DNA of 16,912 nucleotides, taken from contig JAJXZA010000213.1 in NCBI GenBank assembly GCA_021780285.1, positions 1-16,912 on the forward strand, written 5' to 3'. Both the position numbers and the translations under genes were made by a program. The notes beneath the pieces were generated by a model. That model made no database searches. It was not told the DNA's origin and saw only the letters and a program-made list of their open reading frames with translations. Each line of letters starts with the position of its first letter. The stretch's first letter is position 1. The DNA is from Planctomycetota bacterium. Its GTDB lineage: Bacteria; Planctomycetota; Phycisphaerae; WQYP01. This document shows positions 1 to 6,501 of this stretch, in pieces.

Positions 1-1
1 G

Positions 2-196
2 CCGCAGACCTGCGATCCGCAACAATTGCGACGCATGTCCGGACGGGCCACGCGTTTGCTGCGACTTCTACGCGCTCACGGTCTGATCCGTAAAGTCTCC
101 GGCACGCGATACTATCGTGTCACGAGTTGTGGACAACTGATAATGACCACGGCTCTGTGCCTGCGCGACACAGATGTGGCCAAGTTTGCTGCTTGA
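2..196 (+). CDS. C-terminal fragment of a winged-helix-like protein (5' end outside window)
   Basis: The frame is open from the window edge to a TGA at 194-196, giving about 64 residues without a start, so this is the end of a longer gene. The visible part holds a basic helix-rich stretch (RATRLLRLLRAHGLIRKV), then a beta-wing-like segment (SGTRYYRVT) and a helix with GQLIMTTALCLRD. That order of recognition helix, wing and closing helix is typical of MarR/ArsR-like winged-helix DNA-binding domains. I recall similar C-termini in repeated hypothetical proteins of environmental bacteria, but cannot name a family. The gene stops 53 bp before the inverted-repeat element at 250-433, so the two could belong to one mobile unit; this is inference. 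Function unknown. Confidence 0.5.
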   Translation, partial: PQTCDPQQLRRMSGRATRLLRLLRAHGLIRKVSGTRYYRVTSCGQLIMTTALCLRDTDVAKFAA

Positions 197-249
197 TGCA
201 TGCGCAATATTCTTGCTAAGAAAACAAGATGTTACAGGTGTGCAATGTA

Positions 250-433
250 GGGTACGGCCATATTTTTTGACACTTCGGCAGGGGATCATATTTGCAATAC
301 CCAAGCGAAGCGCAATGCTGACAACCTGCTGGCGATCCGTGCGGGTGGGGACGCCCGCGCATCCCAAGGGGGATGCGGAAAATCCGCACTATTGGCGGTT
401 GCCGGGCCTTTGCCGAAAAATATGGCCGCACCC
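250..433. repeat. MITE-like segment bounded by an imperfect 18-bp inverted repeat
   Basis: The left arm 250-267 reads GGGTACGGCCATATTTTT. The reverse complement of 416-433 reads GGGTGCGGCCATATTTTT, so 17 of 18 positions match and the inner 13 are perfect. The 148 bp between the arms carry no convincing gene but several strong stem-loops. Short length, terminal inverted repeats and a non-coding structured interior fit a miniature inverted-repeat element. I see no clear target-site duplication at the borders (left flank ends ATGTA, right flank begins ACGCC), and a single window cannot show copy number. It could instead be a structured RNA or a long-range terminator between the converging genes on either side. 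Confidence 0.45.
358..388. repeat. Two overlapping, mutually exclusive hairpins
   Basis: CGCATCCC (358-365), loop AAGG, GGGATGCG (370-377) forms a perfect 8-bp stem. TGCGGA (374-379), loop AAA, TCCGCA (383-388) forms a perfect 6-bp stem. Both use bases 374-377, so only one can form at a time. A further GCGGG/CCCGC stem (341-345 with 354-358) sits just upstream. None is followed by a T tract on either strand, so a classical intrinsic terminator is not supported. Confidence 0.4.
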
Positions 434-460
434 ACGCCAGAGGCTTCGATTAGTTACGCG

Positions 461-1279
461 TCAGGCCGGCTTTAATGCTGCAATCTGTTTGAGAATCGCA
501 GCCGCAACCCTCTTGGCTTCGGCTGCTTGCCCCTTTGGATTTTCATGTACGCCGCCGCCCCACGTTGCGTAATACTCCGGATGGTGGAGCAGCACCTTAT
601 ACAGGTTATTGATCGGTATACCAGCTTTTTTACAGTAGGCATCGGCAATTTTATTGCGAGCGATGATGCGATTGTTCCAAGGCGAAAATGCAGCGAACTG
701 CTTGCCCGTGCGGGTGGGCGTGGTGTTGGCCCAAATAAGCTTAGCGCCATGGTCGTTTGCTTGAATGGTTTTGATAACTCGCGGAAAGTCCTTGCCGTAC
801 TCCGCCTCGCTATAGCCAGCCCCATGCATACCGTTGTTGAACTGAATAACATTGAAGCGATAATTCTGCAGAAGCAGTTTGATCTGGCGGGGAAGCATCG
901 GATCGCCAATGCACAGTGACGACGCCATGTAACCAACGTAGGCTTTGCCTTTCAAATCTGCGGCAACATCGTGATAATACATTTCCGTAATTGAGTCGCC
1001 TATAAGTAAAACCTGCGGCAATGATGGTTTTACCGCCGGGTGTAAGTCCCAGCTTTTGCCTTTTCCATATTGCCCCACCACCTTATGCGACAGTTGGGGC
1101 CGCATAACATTGGGCAGCCAGATACGAATCCATTCAATGGATTCTCGTGCAACATGCCGTCCCGGCGGAGCCAGTACGATTTGCCCGCGACATATCAGTG
1201 GAAGATCCAACAGGCCACAACTCAAGACAATAGCGGCCAGAAGAATTAAAGGCCAAGACTTTTTGAAGCCAGCCAACAT
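461..1279 (-). CDS. Secreted or membrane-anchored SGNH/GDSL-family hydrolase
   Basis: A 272-residue protein with an N-terminal signal or anchor (KKSWPLILLAAIVLS, about residues 6-20), so it probably acts outside the cytoplasm. Block I, GDSIT, is at 94-98 with the nucleophile Ser96. An NNGMHGAG segment near 148-155 corresponds to the Gly/Asn oxyanion region. The C-terminal block reads GGGVHENPKG with His245. The Asp normally three residues before that His (DxxH) is Gly242, so the triad may be reduced to a Ser-His pair. Substrates in this family are acyl or acetyl esters of lipids or carbohydrates; the one here is unknown. The ATG at 1279 is preferred over an in-frame TTG at 1285 because AAGGAG lies 8 nt upstream of the ATG but only 2 nt from the TTG. 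It lies 193 bp downstream of the sialate O-acetylesterase on the same strand. Confidence 0.8.
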   Translation of the reverse strand: MLAGFKKSWPLILLAAIVLSCGLLDLPLICRGQIVLAPPGRHVARESIEWIRIWLPNVMRPQLSHKVVGQYGKGKSWDLHPAVKPSLPQVLLIGDSITEMYYHDVAADLKGKAYVGYMASSLCIGDPMLPRQIKLLLQNYRFNVIQFNNGMHGAGYSEAEYGKDFPRVIKTIQANDHGAKLIWANTTPTRTGKQFAAFSPWNNRIIARNKIADAYCKKAGIPINNLYKVLLHHPEYYATWGGGVHENPKGQAAEAKRVAAAILKQIAALKPA

Positions 1280-1287
1280 AACCAATA

Positions 1288-1293
1288 CTCCTT
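1288..1293 (-). promoter_or_regulatory. Ribosome binding site of the SGNH hydrolase
   Basis: AAGGAG on the minus strand, 8 nt before the ATG at 1279. It decides between that ATG and the upstream TTG. Confidence 0.7.
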
Positions 1294-1472
1294 ATACGAA
1301 GCCTTAATAGAGCGTTAGCGACTCGATTATCTACAACATATCACGGCCAGCCTGAATGGGCGTTTCATATGGCCTATCACTTCATGCGGCCCCCGATGAA
1401 CATCAGTCATACAGGCAATAAACTATGCACGATAAGCAACGATATAGACCCCAACTCATGCTCATGCGGCGA

Positions 1473-3047
1473 TTATTCGTTCACATCCGTTGCGAATGGC
1501 ATCGCGGGAAGTCCGGTAGTATTTTCAAGATTGGACTTTTCGATGCGGTCATTCCAACCGTAGCGCACTGCCGCCGGATGTGCCACGCCCGGAGCGCTCA
1601 CAATAACCGTATTGCCGACGATTTTTGCCAAGGCCGGCACAAACTTATGGTCACTGCCGGCAATTTCAAACCAATCAATCGGCTGGCCATTACGCGATTT
1701 TAATCCACCCCCTATATGAGAAAAGCGGATGATGGCGGCATTGCCCTTTATGGCCATTGTCTTAAATGTCGGCCCAAGATATGTCAGGTCCTTTGCGCCA
1801 TACGTCTTGGCCATCGCCAGCAGACAAAGCCGATAGCCAACATCACGCTTATCAAATGGATGAATGTTGTGCAACATGCCAATATCCATGGTACCAACCA
1901 TACCCGTGTTGGCCACGGTCTTCACGGTTTCCTCCTCCGCCTGCCAAATGCGGGCCGCTTCCTTATTCCAAGGTCTACCGTAGTCAAAGGGCGCTATCTG
2001 CACGATATAAAATGGAAAGTTGCCCTGCCCCCAGAGCTTGCGCCACGACGTAATGAGCGCCGGCAACTCATAGCGGTAAAACGTGCGGCTGACGTTATTT
2101 TCGCCTTGATACCACAGAGCGCCCTTGATGGCATATGGAGCCAAGGGATGAATCATCGCATTATAAATGCTCGTCGGCTGCCAGGGGCCACGGGCTATCG
2201 GGTTGATCGGCGCCACCGGGGGATCGGGTATGAGTTTGCCTGCGGCTTCCGCGGCCTGGGCGGATTTAAGCCACGCGGCCACCCGCACCATATACGCTTT
2301 GTTCAGCGTATCGCCAACCTTTTCGGCCCTGATAATCAACGCTCTATCAAACTTCAATTCAGGGGTGCTGAAGAATGTGCTTCGCGGCATCCATGAATGA
2401 ATATTGGTGCCTCCCCAATACGATTCAATGATGCCGATGGGGATATGAATTTTACGCTCAAGGTCACGCGCGAAGTAATAGCCCACCGCCGTAAAGTTCA
2501 CCGCGGTCTTCGGCGTGCAAACTTGCCACGGTTTAGCCGAAACGTTCGCCGCCGGCGATCCCGCAAGCACCATCGGAATATAAACCGCGCGAATGAGCGG
2601 ATAATCAGCCTTGGGCACTTCCTTGCGCGCGCCCCCGCCACGCGTCCACCCGCGAAGCGGATACTGCATATTAGACTGGCCTGAACACAGCCAGACATCT
2701 CCCACCAGCACATCGGCGAGTTGCTGTACCGTGCTGCCGGCAATACGCATCACCTGCGGCTGCGGATTCGCGTGCATCGGCGCCAACCGAACCAGCCAGT
2801 ACCCGTCACTTGCCGCAGTCGCCTGAACCTTTTGGTCGGCAAATGAAACGCTCACCCTCTGCCCGAGCTTATCCCAACCCCACACGGGCACCGGCATGTC
2901 GCGCTGCAGCACCATATGCGAACTGAACAAACTACTTACTGCACCATAAGTTGCCCGGCCCGGTGCAACCAGTAACATTACCGCCAGGGCGAAGCCAATA
3001 AGGCGTGGTCTCGGCAGTTGACGCAGCTTGGGGCGAGCTATAAACAT
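1473..3047 (-). CDS. Secreted sialate O-acetylesterase-like protein
   Basis: A 524-residue protein with a basic N-terminus and hydrophobic core (GFALAVMLLVAPG, about 18-30) ending near YGAV, a likely Sec signal peptide. The mature start SSLFSSHMVLQRDMPVPVWGW is the usual opening of this family. The nucleophile motif CSGQSNM (121-127, Ser125), then IESYWGGT (207-214) and GALWYQGENN (309-318) are all present. TMDIGMLHNIHP (386-397) supplies the likely acid/His pair (Asp388 and His393 or His396). Length matches typical bacterial members of about 500-650 residues. The family removes O-acetyl groups from sialic acid or, more broadly, from acetylated polysaccharides; for an environmental planctomycete the latter is more likely, as inference. 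The start is supported by GGAG 7 nt upstream (3055-3058). It sits between the WecA-like gene and the SGNH hydrolase on one strand. Confidence 0.88.
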   Translation of the reverse strand: MFIARPKLRQLPRPRLIGFALAVMLLVAPGRATYGAVSSLFSSHMVLQRDMPVPVWGWDKLGQRVSVSFADQKVQATAASDGYWLVRLAPMHANPQPQVMRIAGSTVQQLADVLVGDVWLCSGQSNMQYPLRGWTRGGGARKEVPKADYPLIRAVYIPMVLAGSPAANVSAKPWQVCTPKTAVNFTAVGYYFARDLERKIHIPIGIIESYWGGTNIHSWMPRSTFFSTPELKFDRALIIRAEKVGDTLNKAYMVRVAAWLKSAQAAEAAGKLIPDPPVAPINPIARGPWQPTSIYNAMIHPLAPYAIKGALWYQGENNVSRTFYRYELPALITSWRKLWGQGNFPFYIVQIAPFDYGRPWNKEAARIWQAEEETVKTVANTGMVGTMDIGMLHNIHPFDKRDVGYRLCLLAMAKTYGAKDLTYLGPTFKTMAIKGNAAIIRFSHIGGGLKSRNGQPIDWFEIAGSDHKFVPALAKIVGNTVIVSAPGVAHPAAVRYGWNDRIEKSNLENTTGLPAMPFATDVNE

Positions 3048-3270
3048 ACCTTATCTCCATAACTTTGGTTTTCAGCAGACATCGTTCTACCATGATAAAC
3101 GAACAAAGCAAGAGTTATTACAATGATCAGCGTGTTTGTTATTCCAAACCATATTCCACCACCCACCAACATTTGCCGCGCAGCCGGCACCATGTCTGTA
3201 ACTACACATTAATGTCAGTTTAATTCAGTGGATTGACTTGCATGACGTCTCCATGATCGCGCCCTGATGA

Positions 3271-3289
3271 TAGCCTCTATAAGAGGCTA
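3271..3289. repeat. Perfect 7-bp inverted repeat / hairpin
   Basis: TAGCCTC (3271-3277), 5-nt loop, GAGGCTA (3283-3289). There is no T tract on either side, so it is a poor terminator candidate. It could be an mRNA leader hairpin of the acetylesterase transcript or a protein-binding site. Confidence 0.45.
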
Positions 3290-3303
3290 CGCGTTGTGGA
3301 CGC

Positions 3304-3318
3304 CCATTTAATAAATGG
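3304..3318. repeat. AT-rich near-palindrome
   Basis: CCATTTA, one central base, TAAATGG. With arms separated by a single base it fits a dimeric regulator's operator better than an RNA hairpin. Its position about 260 bp upstream of the acetylesterase start is rather distant for repression. Confidence 0.35.
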
Positions 3319-3375
3319 ATATGCGGCGCAAGCTCTCCACGCACAAGCTTAGGCTCGGCATAAAGCCAGAATGAA

Positions 3376-3395
3376 TGCGTATTTACTGATACGCA
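3376..3395 (-). terminator. Possible terminator hairpin after the WecA-like gene
   Basis: TGCGTAT (3376-3382) and ATACGCA (3389-3395) form a perfect 7-bp stem with a 6-nt loop. On the minus strand it lies about 60 nt beyond the WecA-like stop codon and is followed by TTCATTCTGGCTTT, which is T-rich but not a clean T run. Only a weak intrinsic terminator at best. Confidence 0.3.
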
Positions 3396-3454
3396 AATCA
3401 TCAATGAGTATGGCCGAATGCATCTGATTGTCGAAAGCGAGACGACGATATCTT

Positions 3455-4780
3455 TTAACCGGCCTGCTTTTCCAAAGGGAGGACCACTGGCAGCTGATCC
3501 GCTGTCGCTGGAGGTTCGCTCCGTGGAGTAACCGGTGGTATGACGGTTTTTTTGGCTGGTACAGCCCTCTGCTGAAATATCATGCCCATCTTAAACGCCG
3601 CAACCACCAGCCAGCCAAACAGCACCAGGTAAATGCCCAATGCAAGCTGCGTGGGAATAATCACAATCACCAAAGCAAAGCTCACGAACATTGCGGTAAG
3701 TCCATAGCTTACCAGCACAGCTTTGCGCACCGAAAGCCCTCGGCGTACCAAAAAGTGATGGAAGTGACCGGAATCCGGCGAAAACACAGGACGCCCGTTA
3801 AGCTTACGCCGCACAATAGCCAGCAATGTATCCAGCATCGGAAGTCCAAAGATGACCACCGCCGCCAAAAACCACCGCGCAATGCCATCATGCGCAAACA
3901 TAACTATCATCGTCCCGCAAACATAGCCCAAAAACATGCTGCCGGTATCGCCCATAAAAATGCTTGCCGGGTTGAAGTTAAATGGCAAAAATCCCAGCAC
4001 AGCTCCCAACAGTGCTAAACTCATGGATATGCGCACCGGGTCTACCGGCGCTACGCCTGGCGTGGTCAAATTGGCGGTCGCCAAATGTACGGCCAAAATG
4101 AGATAGCCAATGGCCATAATACCCGTAACACCGCTGCAAAGCCCATCCAATCCATCAAGCAAATTGGTGGCGTTGCACGCGGCAATGATAATAAAAATAA
4201 CCATCAGGGCGCTAAACATCGTCGCGACTGTCGGGTACAAAGCCCAATGCTGCACCACGCCAATAAGTTGGTGGCGCTCAAGCGGGTTTACCACCATGTT
4301 GGCCATATCCAGACGGGCGCCGATGTACCCCAACTGATCAAGATTGCCGAAGAAAAGCAATCCACCGGCTAGAAACTGTCCAAATATTTTGTACCGCGGC
4401 GAGAGGCCAAAAAAGTCGTCAAATACGCCGGTAGCCACAATAACCATCGCCCCGGCGATAACGCCCGGAGGCACCTGTACCGCCGTCAATGAAGTCGAAC
4501 TTACTTGCATCGGATGGATGAAATAACTGGTGACAATACCCGCCATCCACCCCATGAAAGTGGCTATGCCCCCCAAATAGGCAATGGGGTGCGCGTGAAC
4601 TTTGCGTTTGAAATCCGGCTCATCCACCACGCCATTTTTTATTGCCAGATGCCGCATTAATGGCGTCAGCACCAGCGCCACCAAAAACGACGCATAAAAT
4701 ACCGGCATGTACGGCTGAAGAACCGTAAATGCTGACGGATGAACCATCATCGTAGAAGCTGTTGTAGCAGTACCAGTCAT
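3455..4780 (-). CDS. WecA/TagO-type polyprenyl-phosphate sugar-1-phosphate transferase
   Basis: A 441-residue multi-pass membrane protein of the MraY/WecA/TagO superfamily. It should transfer an N-acetylhexosamine-1-phosphate from a UDP-sugar to undecaprenyl phosphate on the cytoplasmic face, the first step of many envelope glycans. Family signatures in order: the Asp pair FDDFFGLSPR (120-129, Asp121-122), NATNLLDGLDG (203-213), FNFNPASIFMGDTGS (267-281), Asp317 in PMLDTLLA, and the HFHH loop (339-342) that marks WecA/TagO rather than MraY. The early HPIAYLGG (64-71) matches the HP-x-P-x-x-GG region. The last 40 residues form a Pro-rich cytoplasmic tail. The ATG at 4780 has only a weak AGGG upstream; Met11/12 have no better site. 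The exact sugar cannot be read from sequence. No glycosyltransferases follow, so it may feed a dispersed pathway. Confidence 0.9.
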   Translation of the reverse strand: MTGTATTASTMMVHPSAFTVLQPYMPVFYASFLVALVLTPLMRHLAIKNGVVDEPDFKRKVHAHPIAYLGGIATFMGWMAGIVTSYFIHPMQVSSTSLTAVQVPPGVIAGAMVIVATGVFDDFFGLSPRYKIFGQFLAGGLLFFGNLDQLGYIGARLDMANMVVNPLERHQLIGVVQHWALYPTVATMFSALMVIFIIIAACNATNLLDGLDGLCSGVTGIMAIGYLILAVHLATANLTTPGVAPVDPVRISMSLALLGAVLGFLPFNFNPASIFMGDTGSMFLGYVCGTMIVMFAHDGIARWFLAAVVIFGLPMLDTLLAIVRRKLNGRPVFSPDSGHFHHFLVRRGLSVRKAVLVSYGLTAMFVSFALVIVIIPTQLALGIYLVLFGWLVVAAFKMGMIFQQRAVPAKKTVIPPVTPRSEPPATADQLPVVLPLEKQAG

Positions 4781-5259
4781 TTACCCTGACTTTACACAAA
4801 CCGCCAGAGCCTATGGGTGGTGGCCAATACCCGCTCTCCCATGCCCGGCAAGACGTCCCGTCTCAAACCATATATTGTATATTTGCACCACCCCAATGGC
4901 AAAGACCCGTTGTTATTCTCGGCGTTTTGGCGGTAGCAATAACACTCAAACCGCCGGTAATATGCCCCACTAAACTCCGTCAAAACACACGTACACTTTC
5001 TGGCACCAGCCGCATATGTAATTTCGCAATGCTAAAACTTATTTCCAGCACGTTCGGCGTCGGCGCGGCCAATGATCGTAATTTTTCCGCAGAAATTTAT
5101 ATCGCATTTACCGATCATTTATGCAGGAATATCGGACGCTTTTGGGTTATACTACCTCCAAGCGAAAGCGCGGCTGGCCTTCGCCGGCGAGCCGAACGAA
5201 TGAATGTTGCAACCAATGAGCCTTGCGTTCGTGCTAAACAATGAGGTCCGGGTTTTACG
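4781..5259. other. 479-bp divergent intergenic region, WecA-like gene / sigma factor
   Basis: No credible gene is seen. It holds the likely minus-strand promoter of the WecA-like gene and probably the plus-strand promoter of the sigma factor. A TATACT box at 5148-5153 is a candidate -10, without a convincing -35. Downstream of it, CGGCT (5171-5175) and AGCCG (5190-5194) can pair around an inner GGC-CTTC-GCC hairpin in the sigma-factor leader. Open frames across this stretch lack family features and good ribosome binding sites. Confidence 0.5.
4874..4902 (-). promoter_or_regulatory. Candidate sigma-70-type promoter of the WecA-like gene
   Basis: On the minus strand TTGCCA (4902-4897), a 17-nt spacer and TACAAT (4879-4874) match the -35/-10 consensus at 5 of 6 positions or nearly so, with ideal spacing. 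Transcription would begin near 4867, giving a leader of about 85 nt to the ATG at 4780. Confidence 0.45.
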
Positions 5260-5820
5260 ATGGCAGGCCCAAGACCGGCTATGACCGACTTTGAAACAGC
5301 GATCAACGCCAATATGGGTCGCCTTACCGCCTTAGCGCGAGCAATGCTCGGCGCGCAAACCCGAGACTCCAAGCAAGCCGAAGACCTCGTGCAAGACGCT
5401 TTGCTGCGTCTTTTTAAGCATCGCGATGAGTACGACTGGTCCGACGGTGGATGGTCGCTCATGGCCAAGGCCGTGGCTCGCAATGTGATAAGTTGCCGAC
5501 GGCGTCGAGTGGGCAAATCACTGGATGCCGATGAGGTGCTGCTCGCAACGCTCGGGCGAGAGGACGACCCCGCCGAAACGAGCATTGCCCGTGAAACGGG
5601 CGATCGCCTCCGCAACTTTATAGAGTCCTTGCCTCCGCCATGGCGCGAAGCCCTGGTCTTGCGGGAGCAACAGGGAATGGGCTATCGTGAAATTGCCCAA
5701 ACCATGAATGCGTCCGAGTCGCAGGTAAAAACGTGGTTGCACAGAGCACGCGTGCGGCTGACAAAGCTACACGAGCCGGCAACAGAGACGTCGGGCAGCG
5801 CCGATTTACCGGATGTGTAA
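5260..5820 (+). CDS. ECF-family RNA polymerase sigma factor
   Basis: A 186-residue protein of standard ECF length with the two expected domains and no sigma-3. Region 2 spans about residues 17-85 with AEDLVQDALLRLFKH (40-54) and a basic segment SCRRRRVGKS. Region 4 spans about 120-172 with LPPPWREALVLRE (124-136) and the helix-turn-helix GYREIAQTMNASESQVKTWL (141-160). It should redirect core RNA polymerase to a small regulon in response to its anti-sigma factor. The ATG at 5260 has GAGGT 12 nt upstream, a long spacing; an internal ATG at 5281 has no better site, so the first seven residues are uncertain. It is followed after 53 bp by the anti-sigma gene, the usual arrangement of such pairs. 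Autoregulation is likely but not demonstrated. Confidence 0.9.
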   Translation: MAGPRPAMTDFETAINANMGRLTALARAMLGAQTRDSKQAEDLVQDALLRLFKHRDEYDWSDGGWSLMAKAVARNVISCRRRRVGKSLDADEVLLATLGREDDPAETSIARETGDRLRNFIESLPPPWREALVLREQQGMGYREIAQTMNASESQVKTWLHRARVRLTKLHEPATETSGSADLPDV

Positions 5821-5873
5821 ATCCGATGCTCAAACCGGGGATCCTGATACTTGGTACAGGTAGAAAGTTGGTG

Positions 5874-6452
5874 ATGTTTATGCTTCCCGATCGTAGCACC
5901 ATAGAAGAATATCTCGATGGCGAATTGCCTATGGAGCAAATTCGCCAGTTTGAGGCCATGGTTGCCAACAACCCGCCGGCCCAGGACCTCATCGCCCAAG
6001 TGCGAAAGCAGCGGCATGATCGTGAACGGGTTTGGATAAGTTATGAACCGTCTGAGGCCCAAACCGCGCGGCTAGTAGACCAGTTTTTACACAAGATTCA
6101 TACCGAAGGCAACGTCCCGGTTACTCCCGCCGACGGATTGATCGTCTCCAGCAAACGCATGTGGTGGCTTAAGCGGGCTGCCGCCATTGCGGCATGCTTG
6201 GCCATTGGAGTCAGCGGCTTTGCACTGGGGCGATTGGGCTTTGCCACCCAGAGCGCTAGCACAACAACCGCTCCGGGATATACCGTTCGCGTGGCACTGC
6301 CCAACGGCGAAACCGTCAGTCAGAATTTTCGCAGTTATAGCGATGCCAAAAAGTTTGAGCGTTACGCCCGACAATACGTACAACAGACGCAGGCAACCCC
6401 GCCGGGCGGGGACGCCTCTTCGGTGTCGCTGGCGCAGCAGGGACAGTTTTAG
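5874..6452 (+). CDS. Probable single-span membrane anti-sigma factor
   Basis: A 192-residue protein. The N-terminus (LPDRSTIEEYLDGEL, then an acidic/amphipathic helix to about residue 60) resembles cytoplasmic anti-sigma domains, which bind and hold the sigma factor at the membrane. It lacks the HxxxCxxC zinc motif of the ZAS class. One membrane segment (AAAIAACLAIGVSGFALG, about 102-119) follows a WWLKR basic anchor. The remaining 70 or so residues should be periplasmic and include a small YTVRVALPNGETVSQNF strand region that could sense a signal. The frame is open back to 5733, inside the sigma gene, but that part has no family features. ATGs at 5826, 5874 and 5880 are possible; none has a strong ribosome binding site, and 5874 or 5880 best fits the domain start. 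The product call rests on position and topology more than on a motif. Confidence 0.75.
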   Translation: MFMLPDRSTIEEYLDGELPMEQIRQFEAMVANNPPAQDLIAQVRKQRHDRERVWISYEPSEAQTARLVDQFLHKIHTEGNVPVTPADGLIVSSKRMWWLKRAAAIAACLAIGVSGFALGRLGFATQSASTTTAPGYTVRVALPNGETVSQNFRSYSDAKKFERYARQYVQQTQATPPGGDASSVSLAQQGQF

Positions 6453-6501
6453 TCCCCGGCAGTGCTTACCACACCGCGGGCAGCTATACTTTTCTTAAAT
6501 T

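Larger units (their letters stand above)
3048..3454. other. 407-bp non-coding gap upstream of the acetylesterase
   Basis: It lies between two minus-strand genes: the end of the WecA-like gene and the start of the acetylesterase. I found no credible gene in it. It contains three perfect inverted repeats (listed separately) and a 10-bp palindrome ACATTAATGT at 3206-3215. A weak minus-strand promoter for the acetylesterase is possible (TTGCTT at 3106-3111, 16-nt spacer, TAGAAC at 3084-3089), but both boxes deviate from consensus. The size and symmetry of the region suggest that the acetylesterase is separately transcribed and regulated. Confidence 0.45.

Noticed and set aside
3428..4018. Plus-strand frame of about 196 codons
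   Set aside because: It is antisense to the conserved WecA-like gene and its composition (His/Gln/Lys-rich) is the shadow of membrane-protein codons.
4813..5244. Open frame on the plus strand between the WecA-like and sigma-factor genes
   Set aside because: No ribosome binding site and no domain or compositional logic; it covers the WecA promoter and the sigma-factor leader.
5733..5873. Longer N-terminus for the anti-sigma factor
   Set aside because: It would overlap the sigma gene by 88 bp and adds Arg-rich residues that are the sigma gene read in another frame.
6485..6490. TATACT as an internal promoter of the PDZ gene
   Set aside because: No acceptable -35 at 16-18 bp, and the start would be almost leaderless. 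Noted in the gene entry only.
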